64,000 bases of DNA from Nevskia sp. (GCA_023229645.1 JALNYU010000002.1:248001-312000); one strand, 5' to 3'; numbered from the stretch's first letter, positions 44,217 through 53,959 are shown. The notes: generated from the letters alone by a model not told the origin. Program-made: numbers and translations.

Positions 44217-46079
44217 ATGAGTGAACCTCGCCCCTTGGTCGTTCGTCTGTTTTCGTGGATCTGGACGTTAATTGTGTTCTGCTTCCGTGCAGCAGTCGTG
44301 TTTTCGGTGGTCTTGATTGGTTTTGCGATTTGGGGCGGTACGCACGTTGCGCATGTGCCCTTACAAAGTAATTTGCCGCTGACGTTGATTCCCGCGGGTA
44401 CGTTAGCCGATCAAGTTTATGACGATCGTGGTCGCGATTTCCTGCGCCAGTTCAGTGATACCAAGGCTAACCAGACCTCGCTTCGGAGTTTGATCGATGC
44501 GCTGGACACGGCGGCGACCGATAAACGCGTGCCGTTTGTCGTCGTCGATCTCGATGAAATGGCCGGTGCCGGCCTGCCGCAGCTCGAAGAACTGGCGGTC
44601 GCGATGCGGAATTTCCGCACTAGCGGTAAGCCGATTTATGCGTTTGGCGAATCTTACGATCAGCGCCAATACTACATTGCCGCCCAAGCTGATGAAATTT
44701 CTTTGGATCCGATGGGCAGTGTTTTGCTTGAAGGTATAAGCGTTTACACCAACTACTTCAAGGATGCGTTGGATAAGCTTGGCGTACAAGTCAACATTTT
44801 CCGAGTTGGCGAATACAAGTCCGCCGTTGAGCCTTACGAGCGCAACGACATGTCACCGGAAGCGCGAACTGCAAACCAAGCCTGGCTTGGCGATCTCTGG
44901 AAAAACTACGGTAAGGCGATTGGGCAGGCGCGTAAGCTGTCCGACGACGCTGTGGATCGGTACATCACGGGTTTTAATGCCGGACTCGATAAGCACCAGG
45001 GTGATACAGCGGCGTATGCGCTGGAAGCCGGGCTCGTGACGCGAGTTGAAACACGCGCCGAGTTCCGGAAGCGGATGATTGAAAAAGTTGGCATCAACCA
45101 ACAGACCCACGACACATTTCGGCAAATCGATTTCGACAGCTATCTCAGCGCCGTCGGCGCCGAGAACAAAGCCACGCCGCCGACCGCCAAGATTGCGGTG
45201 GTCGTCGTGCAGGGTGAAATCGTCGATGGTGAAGGCGATGAGAACAGCGCCGGTGGCGATACGGTGGCCGATCTGCTCGATCAGGCGCGTCGCGATGACG
45301 ATGTTGAAGCCGTCATTTTGCGCGTTGATTCGCCCGGCGGCAGTGTCCTTGCATCGGAAAAAATCCGGCGCGGCGTGCAGGCGCTGCAGGCTAACGGCAA
45401 GCCGGTTGTCGCCTCGATGTCGACACTGGCTGCGAGCGGCGGTTACTGGATTTCGATGGAAGCAGACCAGATTTGGGCCGAGCCGACGACAATCACCGGT
45501 TCCATTGGCATTTTCGGCATGATTCCGACGATTTCTGAGCCGTTGAATAAGCTGGGCATTCATACCGATGGTGTCGGCACCACACCGCTGGCCGGCGCGT
45601 TCCGTATCGACCGCCCGTTATCGGCCGAAGTGAAAGGGCTGTTTCAAAAGCAGATCGAAAAGGGCTACCGCACCTTTATCGAAGGCGTGGCGAAAGGCCG
45701 CAATATTCCGGTGAAACAGGTTGATAGCATTGCCCGCGGCCGTGTCTGGAGCGGCATGGCGGCGAAGGAATTGGGGCTCGTTGATGAACTTGGCGGCTTC
45801 GCCGAAGCGGAAGCGGCAACGGCCAAGCTCGCGAAGCTGGAGCCGGGTAGCTACCAACTTGATGAGCTGCAGTCTGAGCATAACTATTGGGCGCAGTTCA
45901 TCGGTCGCTTTATCGGTAAGAGCCAGTTGAAGCTCGACGGCATTGCGAAGCTGCTCCCAGCGGGGCCGCTGGGCGATCAAGCCGCTTCATTGGTGCAGGC
46001 ACTGTCGCGGCTCGATGATCCGAAAGGCGTTTACGCCTATTGCTTCTGTACGCCAGCATTGGGCAGCAGCCCGCGCTAA
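44217..46079 (+). CDS. sppA: Signal peptide peptidase SppA, 67K type
   Basis: A 620-residue inner-membrane protease. One N-terminal membrane helix (about residues 18-40) is followed by two tandem S49 domains. The first contains R-V-G-E-Y-K-S-A-V-E with the catalytic Lys; the second contains S-P-G-G-S and T-I-T-G-S-I-G-I-F-G with the nucleophilic Ser, as in E. coli SppA. It digests cleaved signal peptides. The stop overlaps the next gene's ATG (TAATG). Confidence 0.94.
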   Translation: MSEPRPLVVRLFSWIWTLIVFCFRAAVVFSVVLIGFAIWGGTHVAHVPLQSNLPLTLIPAGTLADQVYDDRGRDFLRQFSDTKANQTSLRSLIDALDTAATDKRVPFVVVDLDEMAGAGLPQLEELAVAMRNFRTSGKPIYAFGESYDQRQYYIAAQADEISLDPMGSVLLEGISVYTNYFKDALDKLGVQVNIFRVGEYKSAVEPYERNDMSPEARTANQAWLGDLWKNYGKAIGQARKLSDDAVDRYITGFNAGLDKHQGDTAAYALEAGLVTRVETRAEFRKRMIEKVGINQQTHDTFRQIDFDSYLSAVGAENKATPPTAKIAVVVVQGEIVDGEGDENSAGGDTVADLLDQARRDDDVEAVILRVDSPGGSVLASEKIRRGVQALQANGKPVVASMSTLAASGGYWISMEADQIWAEPTTITGSIGIFGMIPTISEPLNKLGIHTDGVGTTPLAGAFRIDRPLSAEVKGLFQKQIEKGYRTFIEGVAKGRNIPVKQVDSIARGRVWSGMAAKELGLVDELGGFAEAEAATAKLAKLEPGSYQLDELQSEHNYWAQFIGRFIGKSQLKLDGIAKLLPAGPLGDQAASLVQALSRLDDPKGVYAYCFCTPALGSSPR

Positions 46080-46906
46080 TGCCCGTCGCTGCGCTTCCAG
46101 GCGTCCAACTGCATTACACGGACGGCGGCGCTGGGGATCCGCTGCTTCTGTTGCATGGGATCGGCAATAGTTCAAAGGACTGGGAGTTTCAAATCCCAGT
46201 CCTTACCCAGCATTTTCGCGTTATCGCGCCGGACCTTCGCGGCTACGGCGAAAGTAGCCGCGCCGGGCCCTACAGCGTCGAGCAATTCGCCGCCGATGTC
46301 TGGGCTTTGTTGGCTCAACTCGGCATTACGCGCTGCCGCATCATCGGCCATTCGATGGGCGGCGCAGTGGCAATGCAGATGGCCGTTGAACATCCAGAAC
46401 GCGTGGAATGCTTGGTGCTCGCGGACACGCTGCCGAGTTTTCGCGCCGATACGCCGGCCAAGCGGCTGCTCTTTCTGAGCCGTTATTTGATGATGGCGTT
46501 ACTCGGGCCGCAACGCCTAGCATCGACCATCGCCGCCAAATTATTTCCGGCCCCCGAGCATGCGTCGCTACGCGCGCGGGTTATCGAGCGAAACCAGCGT
46601 AACGACCGTAAGGTGTATTTGCGAACAATTCGAGGATTGATCCGCTGGTCGGTCTCCGCTCAATTGCAGCGTTTAGCGATGCCGGTTTTCGTAATCGCTG
46701 CTGAGCACGACTACTTTCCGAGTGAGGATGCGAAAGCCTTCGCTGATGCGCTGCCCAACGCCCAGCTAAAAATATTCGCCAATGCGCATCATTCCCTGCC
46801 GCAAGAAATTCCGTCGGAATTTAATACTGCGCTCTTGGCGTTTTTCGGGACTCCGGCGACTGAAAGTCCTCGCGAATCGACCTTAGTCGCTGAAACGCAT
46901 CGATAG
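46079..46906 (+). CDS. Alpha/beta hydrolase
   Basis: A 275-residue hydrolase with oxyanion segment L-H-G-I-G, nucleophile elbow G-H-S-M-G-G, Asp in A-E-H-D-Y-F and His in A-H-H-S-L-P, a full triad. The R-G-Y-G-x-S block places it with esterase/lactonase-like members of the fold. It starts at the sppA stop (TAATG), so the two are co-translated. Its 3' end overlaps the convergent nadC by 24 bp. Substrate unknown. Confidence 0.87.
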   Translation: MPVAALPGVQLHYTDGGAGDPLLLLHGIGNSSKDWEFQIPVLTQHFRVIAPDLRGYGESSRAGPYSVEQFAADVWALLAQLGITRCRIIGHSMGGAVAMQMAVEHPERVECLVLADTLPSFRADTPAKRLLFLSRYLMMALLGPQRLASTIAAKLFPAPEHASLRARVIERNQRNDRKVYLRTIRGLIRWSVSAQLQRLAMPVFVIAAEHDYFPSEDAKAFADALPNAQLKIFANAHHSLPQEIPSEFNTALLAFFGTPATESPRESTLVAETHR

Positions 46907-47740
46907 GTCGATGGCGTGCAGATGCTTCGTCAATGCGCCGACTGAGATTCGATCAACACCCGTTTCGGCGATGCCGCGGACGGTTTCTAGATTCGCGCCA
47001 CCTGAATATTCGATTAATGTTTTGCCACCACCGGCGCGGTGCGCACGGCACAAGTTTACGGCGCTGCGCAATTCGGTAAGCGAAAAGTCATCGACCAGCA
47101 GCAAATCAACATCGGCGTCTAGCGCGGCGCGCGCTTCATCCAAGGTTTCGGCCTCGGTCATGAGCGGGACGCCAGCGTTAAGCCCGCGCGCATTATTGAT
47201 CGCCGCAACAATGCCGCCGGCCGCAGCAATGTGATTTTCCTTAATCAAAATACCGTCATAGAGACCGATGCGGTGATTAATACCGCCGCCACAGCGCACC
47301 GCATATTTCTGTGCGTTACGCAGCCCCGGCAACGTTTTACGCGTATCGACAATCGCCGCGGCGGTACCCGCAACCGCGTCCACGTAGTGTCGCACTGCGC
47401 TCGCTGTTCCAGAGAGTGTTTGTAGAAAATTCAAAGCGGTACGTTCGCCAGTTAACATCGGGCGGGCGGCGCCGCGCAAGCGAAAGAGCACTTGATCGGG
47501 GGCTACAATGCTCCCTTCTTCGATCTGCCAGTCAACCGAGATAGTGGGATCCAGCGTATTAAAAACGGCGTCAACCCATGGTCGTCCACAGATAACGGCG
47601 CGCTCCCGAGAAATCACGCGGGCTTGCGCGTGCTGATTGGCCGGAACTAATAGAGCGGTAACGTCGCCACTACCAATGTCTTCGCCTAACGCGCGGTCGA
47701 CGGTGAGTTGTAAGTCGGAGGGCAGGTTAAATACAGGCAT
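46883..47740 (-). CDS. nadC: Nicotinate-nucleotide diphosphorylase (carboxylating)
   Basis: A 285-residue QPRTase that converts quinolinate and PRPP to nicotinate mononucleotide in NAD synthesis. Seen are G-E-D-I-G-S-G-D-V-T, E-R-T-A-L-N-F-L-Q, D-T-R-K-T-x-P-G-L-R, the K-E-N-H-I block and the C-terminal S-G-G-A-N and I-S-V-G-A-L-T. Length is normal. Confidence 0.95.
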   Translation of the reverse strand: MPVFNLPSDLQLTVDRALGEDIGSGDVTALLVPANQHAQARVISRERAVICGRPWVDAVFNTLDPTISVDWQIEEGSIVAPDQVLFRLRGAARPMLTGERTALNFLQTLSGTASAVRHYVDAVAGTAAAIVDTRKTLPGLRNAQKYAVRCGGGINHRIGLYDGILIKENHIAAAGGIVAAINNARGLNAGVPLMTEAETLDEARAALDADVDLLLVDDFSLTELRSAVNLCRAHRAGGGKTLIEYSGGANLETVRGIAETGVDRISVGALTKHLHAIDLSMRFSD

Positions 47741-48226
47741 GCGGCGCAGTCTTAAACCAATGGGCGGTCATTCTAGCGTTTACCGCGTGTGCGGCAATAT
47801 GCCGACAGGCTTGCCGACGAAATATAGATAGCCGTGGCAAATTCTACTTAAATCACAAGGCGGAAATACGAGGATATTTTCATTTTATTTAATAAATGAC
47901 TGGTTTTGAAAAATAAATGCGGGTAGACGCAATAATTGTAAGCCGCTAGCATGGTGTGATGTCGTTCATAAAGCCGATTTTCAGCTGATGCGCAGCAGAA
48001 ATTACTTAGCGGCGCCCGCAACATCGGCGCATTCAGGTTCTCGAATGGCTCCACAGGGAAGAACAATGGCGTGCGCAGAGCGATCAAAGGCTGATAGTGC
48101 AAGTGCGGAACGCGGATGTCTTAAGTCTGGGCAGACGATGCGCGATGCGGCAAGCACAATAAATACCCATTTCAAAGCGTTAATTCGGCGCCGATGTGCG
48201 GCGCGATTTACGGGTAGAGATTCAGC
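47741..48226. other. AT-richer intergenic region with a doubtful small ORF
   Basis: About 485 bp between nadC and the next gene. The stretch 47840-47950 is clearly richer in A and T than its surroundings. A plus-strand frame of 80 codons (47988-48230) ends in an ATGA overlap with the gene at 48227, which would suit coupling. However, its sequence shows no domain and no good Shine-Dalgarno, so I do not call it a gene. Confidence 0.3.
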
Positions 48227-48715
48227 ATGAATGCGGCGCCAGCGTTATCGCAATTTATGCAGCGTGCGACGCCGCGAGCGCAGGTGTTATTACTCGAATT
48301 TCCGCCGATTACCACCGCCGCGTTATGGCATGCAGCGACTGCGCTGTTGCCAGCAATAGAAATTCGGATGACGTGCCGAACCTGCGAACAATTGGCCGCT
48401 CAGAGTGCATTAACCGGCCGTTATGATGTCATTCTTGTTAACGCTGATGACCACGAACGCTGGTTTGAACAACTACTTCAGTCACGGCTGAAGTTGTTAA
48501 TGGAATCCTGCATTGTGGTTGCTGGGGGCCAAGAATTGCAATCGGTGCAAACTCAGCTATTGAGAGCAGGCTATGCCGATGTCGTTTGCACCCAGGACAC
48601 GAATCCCAAGTCCATCCTAAATACGGTAACGAAAGCGTATTTACGTGAATTGCGGCGGCGGCGAATCGAGTTGCCATCAACGCTCGCCGCACTCATTCAG
48701 CGCGCGCTGATTTAA
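48227..48715 (+). CDS. Hypothetical protein with receiver-like fold
   Basis: A 162-residue soluble protein. The order of hydrophobic strands (Q-V-L-L-L-E-F, Y-D-V-I-L-V-N, C-I-V-V-A-G-G, D-V-V-C-T) resembles a response-regulator receiver. The acidic pocket is missing and the phosphoacceptor position reads V-N-A-D-D, so phosphorylation is unlikely. A basic helix ends the protein (L-R-R-R-R). I do not recognise the family. Confidence 0.5.
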   Translation: MNAAPALSQFMQRATPRAQVLLLEFPPITTAALWHAATALLPAIEIRMTCRTCEQLAAQSALTGRYDVILVNADDHERWFEQLLQSRLKLLMESCIVVAGGQELQSVQTQLLRAGYADVVCTQDTNPKSILNTVTKAYLRELRRRRIELPSTLAALIQRALI

Positions 48716-48739
48716 ACGCGCTAAGCCAGCAGCGATCCT

Positions 48740-49636
48740 CTATTTCTTTTGCAGCAAGAACTCCAGCAGCGCCATCTGCGCCCAGAGGCGATTCTCTGCT
48801 TCATCCCAGACCACACTTTGCGGGCCATCGATGACTTCGGCCGTTACTTCCTGCCCGCGATGTACGGGTAGGCAATGCATAAATATCGCGTCTGGTTTTG
48901 CGCGCGCCATCAACGCGGCGTCGATCTGAAAATCGGAAAACGCCGTCACACGCCGTTGCTGCTCAGTTTCCTGGCCCATGCTGGTCCAGGTATCCGTCAC
49001 CAGCAGATCGGCGCCGTTAGCGGCAAAGCTGGCGCCACGGAGAATTTCGACACTGCTGCCCGCAGCGGCAAGCAAATCCTTTGCGGGTTCAAAGCCTTTA
49101 GGGCAGGCAACGCGCAACGTAAAACCAAATAGCGCCGCCGCTTCAATCCAGGAATGGCAAACGTTATTGCCGTCCCCGATCCACGCCGCCACTTTCCCGC
49201 GCGGATCGCCACGATGTTCAAACCACGTTTGCATGTCTGCAAGTAGCTGACAAGGATGGTGCAGATCAGAAAGGCCGTTAATGACCGGAACGCGCGAGTA
49301 ACGCGCCATTTCTTCCTGGTCGGCTTGGGAATCATTGCGGATCATGATGGCGTCGCACATCCGCGAAAGCACACGTGCGGTATCGGCGACGGGTTCGTCG
49401 CGACCAAGCTGCGTAGCGTCGGCATGCAGAAACAAGGCGTGACCGCCAAATTTCGCCATGCCAGTTTCGAAGCTAACGCGCGTACGCGTCGAATTCTTCG
49501 TAAATACCATCGCCAAAGTGCGGCCGGCGAGCGGCCGATCACGACCAATGCCGTCCGCTTTAATCGCAATTGCGCGCTGAACGATGCGCCGTAATTCATC
49601 GGGGCTGAAATCGCTTAGCTTGAGAAAATGACGCAT
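48740..49636 (-). CDS. argF: Ornithine carbamoyltransferase
   Basis: A 298-residue OTCase that makes citrulline from ornithine and carbamoyl phosphate. The carbamoyl-phosphate site S-T-R-T-R-V-S-F-E, H-P-C-Q, the ornithine-side segment D-T-W-T-S-M-G and the H-C-L-P loop are all present. Standing alone, without other arginine genes adjacent. Confidence 0.95.
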   Translation of the reverse strand: MRHFLKLSDFSPDELRRIVQRAIAIKADGIGRDRPLAGRTLAMVFTKNSTRTRVSFETGMAKFGGHALFLHADATQLGRDEPVADTARVLSRMCDAIMIRNDSQADQEEMARYSRVPVINGLSDLHHPCQLLADMQTWFEHRGDPRGKVAAWIGDGNNVCHSWIEAAALFGFTLRVACPKGFEPAKDLLAAAGSSVEILRGASFAANGADLLVTDTWTSMGQETEQQRRVTAFSDFQIDAALMARAKPDAIFMHCLPVHRGQEVTAEVIDGPQSVVWDEAENRLWAQMALLEFLLQKK

Positions 49637-49650
49637 CTATCGGCAGCCCC

Positions 49651-49689
49651 TAAAAAAAGCACGGGGCCGCAGTAAGTCGGCCCCGGTGT
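49651..49689 (-). terminator. Rho-independent terminator of sodB
   Basis: On the minus strand CACCGGGGCCG and CGGCCCCGTG form a stem, followed by CTTTTTTTA. Confidence 0.85.
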
Positions 49690-49711
49690 TGATCCCACGC
49701 AAATTTTGCGC

Positions 49712-50287
49712 TTAGCCGAGATTTTTCTCGACGAATTCCCAGTTAACCAAGCTCCAGAAATGTTCGAGATACGACGGGCGCGCGTTGCGGTAGTCGATGT
49801 AATACGCGTGTTCCCAAACATCGCAGGTTAGCAACGGTACATCGCCGCTGGTCATCGGGTTGCCGGCACCTTGGGTACTGGTGATCGCGATCGTGCCGTC
49901 CGGCTTTTTGACTAACCAAGCCCAGCCAGACCCGAAAGTGCCGATCGCAGCTTCGGTGAACAGCTTTTTAAAATCTTCAATGCCGCCAAAAGTTTTGACC
50001 AAGGCATCGGTTAGCTTTTTGCCAGGCAAAGTTTGGTTCGGCGTCAGGCAGTTCCAGAAGAACGTGTGGTTCCAGATCTGCGCAACATTGTTAAATAGCT
50101 TACCCGAGGACTTCGTGATGACGTCTTCGAGCGTGGCATCTTCAAATTCGGTGCCGACAATGAGCTTGTTGGCCATGTCGACATAGGCCTTGTGGTGTTT
50201 GCCGTAGTGAAACTCGAAAGTTTCGCGCGACATGTGCGGCTCGAGCGCATCACGGGCGTACGGCAATTCGGGCAGGGCGAAGGTCAT
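49712..50287 (-). CDS. sodB: Superoxide dismutase, iron type
   Basis: A 191-residue SOD. Metal ligands are seen as His in F-E-F-H-Y-G-K-H, His in N-H-T-F-F-W, and Asp/His in C-D-V-W-E-H-A-Y-Y. The segment T-S-T-Q-G-A-G-N-P with a C-terminal-domain Gln is typical of the iron enzyme. Divergent from grxD with a 218-bp shared upstream region that should hold both promoters. Confidence 0.94.
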   Translation of the reverse strand: MTFALPELPYARDALEPHMSRETFEFHYGKHHKAYVDMANKLIVGTEFEDATLEDVITKSSGKLFNNVAQIWNHTFFWNCLTPNQTLPGKKLTDALVKTFGGIEDFKKLFTEAAIGTFGSGWAWLVKKPDGTIAITSTQGAGNPMTSGDVPLLTCDVWEHAYYIDYRNARPSYLEHFWSLVNWEFVEKNLG

Positions 50288-50505
50288 GGATGGGTCTCGG
50301 TGGTGGTTTGATTGTTCTTCAATGAACCATAGAACAGCAATATGGCAAACTCAATCGCTGGATATTGTGGCCCAATTTTAGCATCGTTAAGCAGCCCGAA
50401 ACCGATTTGCGCTGTGATGAAACACTCACTTTCGATGTGAGCATCAGCGGGCAGTGGTAAAATCGTCCCCTGTCATGGTTCGTAATCCTCATCAGAGACT
50501 GAAAA

Positions 50506-50835
50506 ATGGACGCTCTCGAACGCATTAAACAACAAGTGACTCAAAACCCGATCATCGTTTATATGAAGGGGAATCCAGATTTTCCGCAGTGCGGATTTTC
50601 CGCGCGCGTTGTCCGCGCCCTTAACGCCTGTGGCGTTGAGTATGCCTACGTCAATATTTACGAGGACGAAGAGGTTTACCGCGCGCTGCCCAAATTCGCC
50701 AATTGGCCAACATTTCCGCAACTCTACGTAAAAGGGGAACTCGTCGGCGGTTGCGATATCACACTTGATTTGCACCAGTCGGGCGAACTCGAAAAAATGC
50801 TGAAGGAAGCTACCGGCGCCAAACAAGCGGCCTAA
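50506..50835 (+). CDS. grxD: Monothiol glutaredoxin (Grx4 type)
   Basis: A 109-residue glutaredoxin with the C-G-F-S active site (P-Q-C-G-F-S), W-P-T-F-P-Q-L-Y and G-G-C-D-I. Such proteins carry glutathione-ligated [2Fe-2S] clusters and deliver them to targets with BolA partners. Divergent from sodB. Confidence 0.95.
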   Translation: MDALERIKQQVTQNPIIVYMKGNPDFPQCGFSARVVRALNACGVEYAYVNIYEDEEVYRALPKFANWPTFPQLYVKGELVGGCDITLDLHQSGELEKMLKEATGAKQAA

Positions 50836-50895
50836 TTTTTCGAAAATGGGATGACGCGGCAGTGAAGCTGTCGGTCCCAGACAGCGCTTAGGTAC

Positions 50896-50926
50896 AAGCC
50901 CTCGATACAATTCGAGGGCTTTTTTA
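50896..50926 (+). terminator. Rho-independent terminator after grxD
   Basis: AAGCCCTCGA and TCGAGGGCTT with a 5-6-base loop, followed by TTTTTATT. Confidence 0.9.
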
Positions 50927-51327
50927 TTGCTGCTGAGTTTCGAGTCCGCGAGGTGCGCTTTAAAACGCGCAAATTTTGCGCGAGCCACACTAATACCGCC
51001 AACGTAGGCGCCGTACTGCATGCCTTGGCGCACCGCAATAGTGCGGGCTGCGATCGCCATCCAAATGTCGATAAACGCGCGGTGCGACGCCAGCATTCGT
51101 GCGCTAAGCCCGCAATGCACAACGCTTTCGGGCGCCAAATTTTGTCCTGTCAGGATAAATTAAAATTAATAACATCAAATAGATATATTTAAATTTTAGT
51201 GGTGCAGACACGCGTGATTGCCGGCTCACCTGTCTCTGTAACCTGTTTGCCGATGCTAGAATCTTGAGATTGCGCGCTCAGCGCTGTCCCATGTCTGGCC
51301 CAGTCTGTCCTAGGAGACGACGCACCG
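50927..51327. other. Intergenic region upstream of the isocitrate dehydrogenase gene
   Basis: About 400 bp. A minus-strand frame beginning at 51138 continues through the grxD terminator and antisense to grxD, so it is not a credible gene as a whole; its first 70 codons have no recognisable domain. The stretch 51140-51195 is AT-rich and is likely promoter DNA for the next gene. TAGAAT at about 51255 could be its -10 box, but no convincing -35 is seen. Confidence 0.3.
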
Positions 51328-53109
51328 ATGAGTACCTCTGTAAACAGCAGCTACCGCCATATCAAGATTCCGAGCGGCGGCGAAAAAATAACGATCCAGA
51401 ACGGCAAGATTGTGGTTCCCGACCAGCCCATCATCGGCTACGTCGAAGGCGACGGCATCGGCCCCGATATCACCAAAGCGTGCCTGCGCATTTGGGATGC
51501 GGCAATCGAGAAAGCTTACGACGGTCGCCGCAAGATTCATTGGTGCGAGACCTATTTGGGCGAAAAAGCAGCCGGTCTTTACGATGGCAACTACTGCCCT
51601 GAAGAAACCCTCAAGGTTTTGCAAGATCTAGTTGTTTCAATCAAAGGCCCGCTGACCACGCCGGTCGGCGGCGGGATGCGCAGCTTAAATGTCGCGCTTC
51701 GCCAAGATTTGGATCTCTACGCGTGCGTACGTCCCGTGCGTCACTACGCCGGCGTACCGAGTCCGCTGAAGCGGCCGGACAAAGTCGACATCGTGCTATT
51801 CCGCGAGAACACCGAAGACGTTTACGCCGGCATCGAGTACAAAACCGGCACCGCCGAAAACATTAAGGTCGCGAAATTCTTGCGCGAAGAAATGAAGGCG
51901 AAGTTCTTCGAAGGCGCGGGCATCGGCATTAAGCCGATCTCAGAATTCGGATCTAAGCGCCTTATTCGTAAAGCAATTCAGTACGCAATTGATAACGGCC
52001 GCGAATCGGTAACCCTGGTTCACAAGGGCAATATTCAAAAATTCACCGAAGGCGCATTTCGCAATTGGGGCTATGAAGTTGCGCGTGATGAGTTCAGCAC
52101 CGTCACCATTACCGAAGAGCAACTGTACGGTGAGTACAAAGGCAAGCAGCCCGAAGGCAAGATCGTAATCAAAGATCGCATCGCCGACATCATGTTCCAG
52201 ATGATGCTGCTCCGTCCGGACGAGTTTGATGTCATCGCGACGACCAACCTCAATGGCGACTATCTGTCCGACGCAATTGCGGCCGAAGTTGGCGGTATGG
52301 GCATTGCGCCAGGGGCGAATATTGCCGATCACGTCGCGGTGTTTGAAGCGACCCACGGCACTGCGCCGAAGTACGCCAACCTGAATAAGGTCAACCCGGG
52401 TTCGCTGCTGTTCTCGGGCGTCATGATGCTCGAATACATGGGCTGGACCGAAGCCGCCGACTTGATTACGTTGGTCTACCCCGAAGTGGTCAGCGATGGC
52501 ATCGTGACGTACGACTTCGCGCGCCAGATCGACGGCGCTCAGGAAGTCGGCACGAGCCAGTTTGCCGATGCCTTAATTGAGCGGATCCAAGGCGGCCTCG
52601 ATCTCGAAACCAAACGCAAAGTGCAGCAAGAACTGTTGGCGAAAGAGCGGAAACAGCGCGAAATTCGCCGTTTGCTGCAGCCGACCGAAGAAATGCTCGA
52701 TTCCGGCCGCGTGCCGCATGTTGTTGCAGATTTGATGACGCGCACGCTGATTACCGTCAGCGGCGATGAAACCGTCGATAGCGCAATGCACCGTATGACT
52801 GAAAACAATATCAGCTCGGTCGTCGTCGAGCCGAATGCGAACGGCGAGTGGGGCATTTTGACCCGGCGCGACATCGTCGCGAAAATCGTTCGCGGCAATA
52901 AGTCGTCGTCGACCACGAAGGTCAACGATATCGCGAGCCGACCGGTTGTTTCGATTTCTGCCGAAACCAGTATTCGCGATGCCGCAGCGTTGATCGCCGA
53001 TGCTAGCTTCAGCCGTTTAACGGTAACGCAGGGCGAAAAAATCATCGGTATTGTGACGCAGACTGATATCTTCAATGCCGTCGAAAAATTTGGTTGGGCG
53101 GCGGAATAA
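51328..53109 (+). CDS. icd: NADP-dependent isocitrate dehydrogenase fused to a CBS-domain pair
   Basis: A 593-residue protein. Residues 1 to about 430 are a complete E. coli-type isocitrate dehydrogenase: G-D-G-I-G-P-D, R-S-L-N-V-A-L-R-Q-D-L-D-L-Y (substrate Arg residues and the Ser phosphorylated in E. coli), F-R-E-N-T-E-D-V-Y, N-L-N-G-D-Y-L-S-D and T-H-G-T-A-P. After a charged linker (430-475) the C-terminal 115 residues are a Bateman module of two CBS motifs (V-A-D-L-M-T-R-T-L-I-T-V and V-N-D-I-A-S-R-P-V-V-S-I). CBS pairs bind adenine nucleotides, so the enzyme may be tuned by energy charge, in place of or besides phosphorylation. One continuous frame with no sign of error. Confidence 0.93.
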   Translation: MSTSVNSSYRHIKIPSGGEKITIQNGKIVVPDQPIIGYVEGDGIGPDITKACLRIWDAAIEKAYDGRRKIHWCETYLGEKAAGLYDGNYCPEETLKVLQDLVVSIKGPLTTPVGGGMRSLNVALRQDLDLYACVRPVRHYAGVPSPLKRPDKVDIVLFRENTEDVYAGIEYKTGTAENIKVAKFLREEMKAKFFEGAGIGIKPISEFGSKRLIRKAIQYAIDNGRESVTLVHKGNIQKFTEGAFRNWGYEVARDEFSTVTITEEQLYGEYKGKQPEGKIVIKDRIADIMFQMMLLRPDEFDVIATTNLNGDYLSDAIAAEVGGMGIAPGANIADHVAVFEATHGTAPKYANLNKVNPGSLLFSGVMMLEYMGWTEAADLITLVYPEVVSDGIVTYDFARQIDGAQEVGTSQFADALIERIQGGLDLETKRKVQQELLAKERKQREIRRLLQPTEEMLDSGRVPHVVADLMTRTLITVSGDETVDSAMHRMTENNISSVVVEPNANGEWGILTRRDIVAKIVRGNKSSSTTKVNDIASRPVVSISAETSIRDAAALIADASFSRLTVTQGEKIIGIVTQTDIFNAVEKFGWAAE

Positions 53110-53123
53110 GCATCGCAATTGCA

Positions 53124-53151
53124 GCACGCGACGGGTTTGCGTCGCGTGCTG
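53124..53151. terminator. Hairpin between icd and the CinA-like gene
   Basis: CAGCACGCGAC and GTCGCGTGCTG flank a short loop. No T-run, so it is a weak or Rho-assisted terminator at best. Confidence 0.4.
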
Positions 53152-53197
53152 TAGCTGATGCTGGCGGTAATGCGTTAATGCTACCTCTGAGGGATTT

Positions 53198-53959
53198 ATG
53201 GCCGTTGGTTTGTTCGTGCTCGGCGATGAAATTCTGTCTGGCAAACGCCAAGACAAGCACTTAACGCAGATTATTGCGTTGCTCGCAGCGCGCGGCATTG
53301 CGCTGGATTGGGCCCAGTTTATCGGCGATGACGAACAGCGCATCGCCGATGGGATTGGCCTCGTTCGCCAGCGTGGTGACGTGTTGCTGTCCTGCGGCGG
53401 CATCGGCGCTACGCCGGATGACTGCACGCGGCAAGCTGCTGCCCGCGCATTTGGCGTGCCGATACAGCGTCATCCCGAAGCGGCAGCGCTTATCGAGGCG
53501 CAGTACGGCGCACAGGCGTTCCCCAACCGGGTGCTGATGGCCGAGTTTCCGGAAGGTGCGGGTTTAATTCCGAACCCGATTAACCGCGTTGCTGGCTTTT
53601 TTATCGGCACTTGTTATTTCGTTCCGGGGTTTCCGGAGATGGCATGGCCGATGCTGGAATGGGTGCTCGATACCCAATTGCGGCATCTCCATAACGCTGA
53701 GCCGCCGGTGGAATATGCATTGCGAGCTTTTGGATCCGGGGGCGAGGGTGATTTACTCGCGCTGATGGAAGCCACATTGCAGCAATTCCCAGGGATAAAG
53801 TTATCCAGCCTGCCATTCCGTGGCAGCGCACAAAATGATCGTCACATCGAATTCGGCATTAAAGGGCCGTGCTTAATTGCTGCCGATGCGTTTGCCTGGT
53901 TCAGCGCGCAGTTGTTGGCGCGCGGTGATGTCACCATTCAGGACCTGCACGTGCCGTAA
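53198..53959 (+). CDS. CinA-type molybdopterin-binding-domain protein
   Basis: A 253-residue protein with the MoCF_biosynth fold: G-D-E-I-L-S-G near the start and S-C-G-G-I-G-A-T-P-D-D. It corresponds to the N-terminal (COG1058) half of CinA without the C-terminal nicotinamide-nucleotide amidase domain. Members of this group have been linked to ADP-ribose or NAD-related pyrophosphatase activity rather than to competence. Start supported by GAGGG about 6 nt upstream. Confidence 0.85.
   Translation: MAVGLFVLGDEILSGKRQDKHLTQIIALLAARGIALDWAQFIGDDEQRIADGIGLVRQRGDVLLSCGGIGATPDDCTRQAAARAFGVPIQRHPEAAALIEAQYGAQAFPNRVLMAEFPEGAGLIPNPINRVAGFFIGTCYFVPGFPEMAWPMLEWVLDTQLRHLHNAEPPVEYALRAFGSGGEGDLLALMEATLQQFPGIKLSSLPFRGSAQNDRHIEFGIKGPCLIAADAFAWFSAQLLARGDVTIQDLHVP

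Noticed and set aside
50473..51138. Minus-strand 221-codon frame
   Set aside because: Runs through the grxD terminator and antisense to the whole of grxD; no recognisable domain.
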